Part shown: positions 31,813 through 36,158 of the stretch, piece by piece
Numbering within the stretch: the stretch's first letter is position 1
Layout of the letters: each line of letters opens with the position of its first letter
Origin: Bacteroidales bacterium UBA5621
Lineage (GTDB): Bacteria > Bacteroidota > Bacteroidia > Bacteroidales > VadinHA17
Direction of reading: 5' to 3'
Assembly (NCBI GenBank): GCA_002424525.1
Contig: DIKJ01000158.1
Coordinates: 33,506-69,663, forward strand
Length of the DNA stretch: 36,158 bases
Notes under the pieces: generated by a model
The model's database searches: none
What the model saw: the letters and a program-made list of their open reading frames with translations, nothing else
Told to the model about the DNA's origin: nothing
Translations under genes and position numbers: made by a program

Positions 31813-32547
31813 ATGCTGTCAATCTTCAGAAAAGAGATAAACGGATTCTTCAGCACTCTGACAGGATATTTTGTCATTATCGTGTTCCTGCTGATTAACA
31901 GCCTCTTCATGTGGGTTTTTCCCGGAGAATGGAACATACTCGACAGCGGGTATGCGGGCCTCGATACACTCTTCTTCATATCTCCCTGGGTCTTCCTGTT
32001 TCTGGTACCCGCAGTCACAATGAGGATGATCGCTGAAGAAAAGCGCCTCGGAACAATTGAGCTGCTCTACTCAAAACCGGTAACCGAGAGAGGAATTGTT
32101 TACGGCAAATTCATTGCAGCCGTTTCGCTGGTCCTGCTGGCATTGATACCCGGCATTATTTACTATATCTCGGTTGTTCATCTTGGCGAAATACCCGGAA
32201 ATATTGATAAGGGAGGAACCCTTGGCGCGGTTATCGGTTTGTTCTTCCTGGGAGCCGTATATGCCTCAGCAGGAATATTTGCATCATCACTTACGGATAA
32301 TCAGGTGATTGCGTTTATTGTTTCAGTATTGTTCTGTTTCTTTTTGTTTATGGGATTTGATCTTGTTGCATACCTCCCGGGCTTGAAAAACATTGATGAA
32401 TTCGTTATCGGCCTCGGGATCAATGAACACTATAAATCGATGAGCAGGGGTGTGATTGATGTGAGAGATATAGCATATTTTGCGGCAGTAGTGATACTGT
32501 TCAATGAAGCTTCCAGTCTCGTACTGCTGTCGCGCAAATGGAGGTAA
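31813..32547 (+). CDS. gldF: Gliding-motility-type ABC transporter permease GldF
   Basis: A 244-residue inner-membrane permease with six hydrophobic helices. Family segments are MLSIFRKEINGFFSTLTGYF, FFISPWVFLFLVPAVTMRM and AEEKRLGTIELLYSKPV, as in the ABC-2 type GldF. With GldG and the ATPase GldA (not in the window) it forms an ABC transporter needed for gliding in Flavobacterium, but it is widespread in non-gliding Bacteroidales, where its role is unknown. GldG follows 14 bp downstream. Confidence 0.9.
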   Translation: MLSIFRKEINGFFSTLTGYFVIIVFLLINSLFMWVFPGEWNILDSGYAGLDTLFFISPWVFLFLVPAVTMRMIAEEKRLGTIELLYSKPVTERGIVYGKFIAAVSLVLLALIPGIIYYISVVHLGEIPGNIDKGGTLGAVIGLFFLGAVYASAGIFASSLTDNQVIAFIVSVLFCFFLFMGFDLVAYLPGLKNIDEFVIGLGINEHYKSMSRGVIDVRDIAYFAAVVILFNEASSLVLLSRKWR

Positions 32548-32561
32548 AGAGATATTGACTT

Positions 32562-34277
32562 ATGACTGAAAGAGAGGACATCAGGATTATAAGAAAGAGG
32601 AGCTGGATTCAGTTTCTCCTTATCAGTACCACCCTTATCCTGTTATCATATCTGGTGTCATTTCTCAGGATCAGGATCGATCTTACGGAAGAGAAAAGAT
32701 ATACTCTTTCAGGGGTAACTCACAACATTCTCCGGGACGTTAAGAACGATATTTACATTCAGGTTTATCTCGACGGTGAGATACCGGTCCCTCTTAAAAG
32801 ACTCAAAAGATCGGTCCGCGAAATGCTGGATGAATTCAGGATTGCTTCCCGCCGGAAGATAGACTATGAATTTATTAATCCTGCCGGCACCCGCGACGCC
32901 GCTCAGCGCGAGGCTCACTTTAAGGCTCTTTACGACAAGGGATTAAATCCTGTCAACATAATGGCAGATGATACCGAAGGAGGTTCAACCCGGAAAATCG
33001 TTTTTCCCGGCATGATCGTGAACTATAACGGGATTGAGGTGCCGGTCAACTTTCTGAAAAATAACAGTTCATTCTCATATGAGCAGAATATTCTTAACTC
33101 CATTGAATCTCTTGAATATGAGATGATTCAGACGATATCTACCCTGAGCTCAGATACTGTTTACAAGGTCGCCTTCATCGAGGGTCATGGTGAAATCCCT
33201 GAAATTGAAGTTGCTGATATTACATTTAATCTGGCCAGATTCTTCACCATCGACCGGGGTGTTCCCGGCGGAAGGCCGGGGATACTTGATGATTACGCCG
33301 CAATTATTATTGCAGGCCCTGAAAAGGAGTTCTCCGAAGCCGACAAGTTCGTGATTGATCAGTATATCATGAATGGCGGAAGAGCATTATGGCTCTTCGA
33401 AGAGGTGGACGTAAACGCTGACAGTCTTGCTTATGGCAGAACTGCAGCTCTCTACCGGCCGCTTAACATAGAAGATCAGCTTTTCAGATACGGGGCAAGG
33501 GTCAACCCTTCAGTGATTCAGGATCTTGAATGCATGATAATCAGGCTTACGGTTATGACGGAAGGGGTGCGTCAACAGGTGGTTCAGGCACCATGGATTT
33601 ATTATCCTCTTCTGATACCTTCACCCGGCCATCCTGTAACAAGACACCTCAACAGGGTAAAGGGAGAATTCACGAACTATATTGATACCGTTGGCCTCGA
33701 CAGCAGGATAGGAAAGAGCATCCTTCTCTATACCTCCTCTTTTACGAGGACCCTCCAGCCTCCGTTCATGATAAGCCTGAAAGAGGCTGAACAGGTTCCG
33801 GACGAAAGAGAGTTCAACCGATCAAACCTGCCGGTGGCAGTGCTTCTTGAAGGCGTTTTCCCGTCTGCCTTCCGCAACAGGATGACCACCCACCTCCATT
33901 CGGAAAAAAACCTTGATGTGAAGAATGAAAGTGTTCCCACCAAAATGATAGTGGTAGCGGACGGAGATATAATCCGGAATGAGGTTCGCCGGGCAGGCAA
34001 TACAGAAACCCCTCTTCCCCTGGGACAGGACAAATACACAGGGGAAGTTTTTGGCAACAGGGATTTCATAATTAATTGCATGAATTATCTTGTTGATGAC
34101 AACGGCCTTATGGATCTCAGGTCCAGGGAGCTCAGGCTCCGTCTGCTCGATGGACCCGGAATAAGGAAAGATCGTAAAAAATGGCAGTTAATCAATCTTG
34201 CAGGGCCGGTTCTGATCGTAATTCTTTCAGGAACCCTGTATGGATACCTGCGCAGACGATTGTATACAAAACGCTGA
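32562..34277 (+). CDS. gldG: GldG, substrate-binding-type component of the Gld ABC transporter
   Basis: The 571-residue protein is anchored by a helix at about 16-35 (IQFLLISTTLILLSYLVSF) and a second near the C-terminus (LINLAGPVLIVILSGTLYGYL), leaving a large periplasmic region. Family segments are RIRIDLTEEKRYTLSGVT, FEYINPAG-like YEFINPAG, FIEGHGEIPE and DRDFIINCMNYLVDD-like NRDFIINCMNYLVDDNGLMDLR (split). It pairs with GldF. The stop is 2 bases before the GTG start of the next gene. Confidence 0.9.
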   Translation: MTEREDIRIIRKRSWIQFLLISTTLILLSYLVSFLRIRIDLTEEKRYTLSGVTHNILRDVKNDIYIQVYLDGEIPVPLKRLKRSVREMLDEFRIASRRKIDYEFINPAGTRDAAQREAHFKALYDKGLNPVNIMADDTEGGSTRKIVFPGMIVNYNGIEVPVNFLKNNSSFSYEQNILNSIESLEYEMIQTISTLSSDTVYKVAFIEGHGEIPEIEVADITFNLARFFTIDRGVPGGRPGILDDYAAIIIAGPEKEFSEADKFVIDQYIMNGGRALWLFEEVDVNADSLAYGRTAALYRPLNIEDQLFRYGARVNPSVIQDLECMIIRLTVMTEGVRQQVVQAPWIYYPLLIPSPGHPVTRHLNRVKGEFTNYIDTVGLDSRIGKSILLYTSSFTRTLQPPFMISLKEAEQVPDEREFNRSNLPVAVLLEGVFPSAFRNRMTTHLHSEKNLDVKNESVPTKMIVVADGDIIRNEVRRAGNTETPLPLGQDKYTGEVFGNRDFIINCMNYLVDDNGLMDLRSRELRLRLLDGPGIRKDRKKWQLINLAGPVLIVILSGTLYGYLRRRLYTKR

Positions 34278-34279
34278 TA

Positions 34280-35251
34280 GTGAAAATTAAATTAATATAC
34301 TTCCTTTTCTTCCTGATAGTAATCCTGGTCGTCATTTTCCTGTTAAGGGACCGTTCACCATTTGGCAGGAGCAATATTTCCTTTGCCGTAGAACCGGAAA
34401 AAGAAATCACAGCCATCGAGTTAAAGGATAGTGAAAAACGGCTCCTCCTTGAGAAACATGGAGACGATTGGTTAATAAATGGCTCCGGCGAAGCACGAAA
34501 AAGCAGTATCTACTTCATTACCAGGATACTGAATGGCATCAGGATCAAATCGCCAGTCTCAGAGGAGCTTTATAAAACCGAGGTTGCTGAAAAAGAGCTG
34601 ATTCCCGTTAGAGTAAGAGTTTATGAGAGGAGCAGGGTTGTAGGATCATTTTATGTATATAAGACCGGCTCAAATACTTATGGCAACATTATGAAAACCC
34701 GCGAGAGGTCGAAGCCGTTCATCGTCCACTTGCCGGGCTATGAGGGTGAGATTGGGTCCGCATTTACCCTCAATGAATTATACTGGCAGCCCTATACAGT
34801 TTTTAATATCCTGCCATCTGAGATTGCCTCAGTTACACTCGAGAATTTCAGAGACACCACTTCTTCGTTCACTATCCGGAAGAATGTCAATTTCTATACT
34901 CTTTCAGATCTTTCAGGAGAGCTTGCCGGATGGGACACATCCCGGATCACGCGTTATCTTTCCTATTTTATCAGGATCCCCTTCGAGAGCTGGGCATTTG
35001 AGGCCGGGACTGATGACAACCGGTTTATTGTGCCGGCAGACCAGCCGGTTTACAGGATTACCGTGAACAGGACCGACGGCTCGCAGAAAAGCCTTACTAT
35101 AACTGAAAGGATAATAAAAGAGAACGGCATGGAGAGAACAGATACCGACCGGGTATGGGGAAAAACCGATAATCATGATGACTTGTTCATTATGAGGTAC
35201 TTTGATCTGGACCCTCTCCTTAAAAAGAAATCTTATTTCTTCCCTGATTAA
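34280..35251 (+). CDS. DUF4340-like membrane-anchored protein downstream of gldG
   Basis: I choose the GTG at 34280 (reads VKIKLIYFLFF), 2 bases after the gldG stop; the open frame begins at 34181 but its first 33 codons overlap gldG and look non-native. The resulting 323-residue protein has one N-terminal helix (LIYFLFFLIVILVVIFLL) and a beta-rich extracytoplasmic part resembling DUF4340 (ELKDSEKRLLLEKHGDDWLI, FTLNELYWQPYTVFNILPSEI). Such proteins often accompany GldG-type ABC systems; a role as a third component is inferred. Confidence 0.72.
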   Translation: MKIKLIYFLFFLIVILVVIFLLRDRSPFGRSNISFAVEPEKEITAIELKDSEKRLLLEKHGDDWLINGSGEARKSSIYFITRILNGIRIKSPVSEELYKTEVAEKELIPVRVRVYERSRVVGSFYVYKTGSNTYGNIMKTRERSKPFIVHLPGYEGEIGSAFTLNELYWQPYTVFNILPSEIASVTLENFRDTTSSFTIRKNVNFYTLSDLSGELAGWDTSRITRYLSYFIRIPFESWAFEAGTDDNRFIVPADQPVYRITVNRTDGSQKSLTITERIIKENGMERTDTDRVWGKTDNHDDLFIMRYFDLDPLLKKKSYFFPD

Positions 35252-35298
35252 TATTTTAATTTGAGGATAAGAGTTTTTTTTGTAATATTGATAGTCTG

Positions 35299-35326
35299 GA
35301 ACTGGACCCTTCGGCGGTCTCAGTTC
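35299..35326. terminator. Stable hairpin with UUCG-type loop after the gld operon
   Basis: GAACTGGACC at 35299-35308 pairs with GGTC-T-CAGTTC at 35316-35326, giving a 10-bp stem with one bulged T. The loop CTTCGGC can close further as C(UUCG)G. It lies 48 bp after the DUF4340-like stop and before the dnaN -7 box. No T-run follows, so termination is uncertain. Confidence 0.45.
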
Positions 35327-35351
35327 AATGGACCGAAGAGGCTTAAAGATT

Positions 35352-35359
35352 TAAATTTG
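35352..35359 (+). promoter_or_regulatory. Possible -7 box of dnaN
   Basis: TAAATTTG matches TAnnTTTG, 29 bp before the dnaN ATG. No -33 TTTG is seen at the expected distance. Local AT richness makes a chance match possible. Confidence 0.4.
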
Positions 35360-35388
35360 TTTAATAAAAACCTTAACACCAGATAAAT

Positions 35389-36158
35389 ATGAAATTTGTT
35401 GTATCAAGCACCGAACTTCTTGGTCATCTTCAGGCGATAAGCCGGGTAATAAGCTCAAAGAACAGCCTTCCCATTCTTGATAATTTTCTTTTTAACCTCT
35501 CAGGGAACGACCTCGAGATTACTGCATCTGATCTTGAGTCCACACTGATTACCAGGATGAAGCTTGAAAATGCGGATGGCGACGGAATTATTGCACTTCC
35601 TGCAAAAATATTGCTGGAGACACTCCGTGAATTTTCCGTTCAGCCCCTGGCATTTGATATCAATCCCGGCACACTTGCGGTTGAGATAAGTTCGGAGAAC
35701 GGCAAATTCAATGTTATGGGTCAGAATGGCATAGATTTTCCTGCCCTTCCCTCGATTAAGAAAGAAAAGAAGTTTTCTTTCGGAATCAATGCAGATGTAT
35801 TGCTGGCAGGCATAAACAAAACTCTCTTTGCCACTGCTGATGATGAATTACGCCCCGTAATGGGAGGGATCTTTATTGAAGCCTCGGAAAGCAATATAAC
35901 TTTTGTAGCATCCGATGCCCATAAGCTGGTAAGGTATCAGAGAGCAGACGCAAACGCCGACAGCAACGCCTCATTTATTTTACCCAAGAAACCTGCCTCA
36001 CTCCTTAAGATTATTCTGCCGAAAGAAGAAGGCCAGGTATCTGTTGAGTTTGATGATAAGAACGCTTTTTTCAGCCTGAACGACTACAAGGTTGTGTGCC
36101 GGCTGGTCGAAGGCAACTACCCTAATTATAACTCGGTCATACCCAAGAACAACCCGCG
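35389..36158 (+). CDS. dnaN: DNA polymerase III beta sliding clamp (5' part, cut by window edge)
   Basis: The first 256 codons of about 370 are present and open to the right edge. The protein begins MKFVVSSTELLGHLQAIS, followed by SKNSLPILDNFLF and SDLESTL, all typical of the clamp N-terminal domain, and the second domain contains FATADDELRPVMGGIFIE and ATDAHKL-like ASDAHKLVRY. The clamp encircles DNA and tethers the polymerase. In Bacteroidetes dnaN is often next to gldFG, away from dnaA, as here. The third domain lies outside the window. Confidence 0.96.
   Translation, partial: MKFVVSSTELLGHLQAISRVISSKNSLPILDNFLFNLSGNDLEITASDLESTLITRMKLENADGDGIIALPAKILLETLREFSVQPLAFDINPGTLAVEISSENGKFNVMGQNGIDFPALPSIKKEKKFSFGINADVLLAGINKTLFATADDELRPVMGGIFIEASESNITFVASDAHKLVRYQRADANADSNASFILPKKPASLLKIILPKEEGQVSVEFDDKNAFFSLNDYKVVCRLVEGNYPNYNSVIPKNNP

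Noticed and set aside
34181..34279. N-terminal extension of the DUF4340-like protein overlapping gldG
   Set aside because: The residues are polar and unlike a signal anchor; the GTG at 34280 sits directly before the membrane helix.

Overview
The window looks like a chromosomal segment of an anaerobic, Gram-negative member of the Bacteroidetes, most likely Bacteroidales or Marinilabiliales. The reasons are the gldF-gldG genes followed by dnaN, a DUF3078-type outer-membrane protein, lpxB, several promoters with the Bacteroidetes -7 motif TAnnTTTG, weak Shine-Dalgarno signals, and a fermentative gene set built on ferredoxin and [FeFe]-hydrogenase. There are no rRNA, tRNA, CRISPR, phage or transposase genes. 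Both ends cut genes: hydG on the left, dnaN on the right. No gene-free stretch exceeds about 225 bp.

Layout. (1) 1-6.9 kb: the 3' part of hydG and a double-domain TM1266-like hydrogenase regulator on the + strand, converging on a minus-strand group of M14 metallopeptidase, hydE and a secreted C69 dipeptidase. (2) 7.0-15.0 kb: a + strand operon of ADP-forming acyl-CoA synthetase, ACT-domain protein, phenylacetate-CoA ligase-like enzyme, aminotransferase and a four-subunit 2-oxoacid:ferredoxin oxidoreductase. (3) 15.1-21.6 kb, minus strand: sodium:solute symporter, nadD, gmk, yicC-like endoribonuclease, MATE transporter and tryptophanase. (4) 21.8-28.2 kb: a DUF3078 protein (+), then GNAT-like protein, UbiA-type prenyltransferase and pheT (minus). 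(5) 28.3-36.2 kb, + strand: surE, a small membrane protein, lpxB, a SpoIID/LytB protein, gldF, gldG, a DUF4340-like protein and dnaN.

How the genes fit together. Secreted and periplasmic peptidases plus the symporter could supply peptides and amino acids. The aminotransferase makes 2-oxoacids, the oxidoreductase converts them to acyl-CoA and reduced ferredoxin, and the ADP-forming synthetase recovers ATP. Reduced ferredoxin can be discharged by the [FeFe]-hydrogenase whose maturases HydE and HydG lie at the left end. Tryptophanase is a second, separate amino-acid breakdown route.

The two most unusual signals are non-coding. The tryptophanase leader holds a 112-nt nested inverted-repeat structure, starting just downstream of a good Bacteroidetes promoter and enclosing a 28-codon open frame. 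In addition, at least five intergenic tracts share a strict 7-bp period although their sequences are unrelated, and several supply the last codons and the stop codon of the preceding gene.
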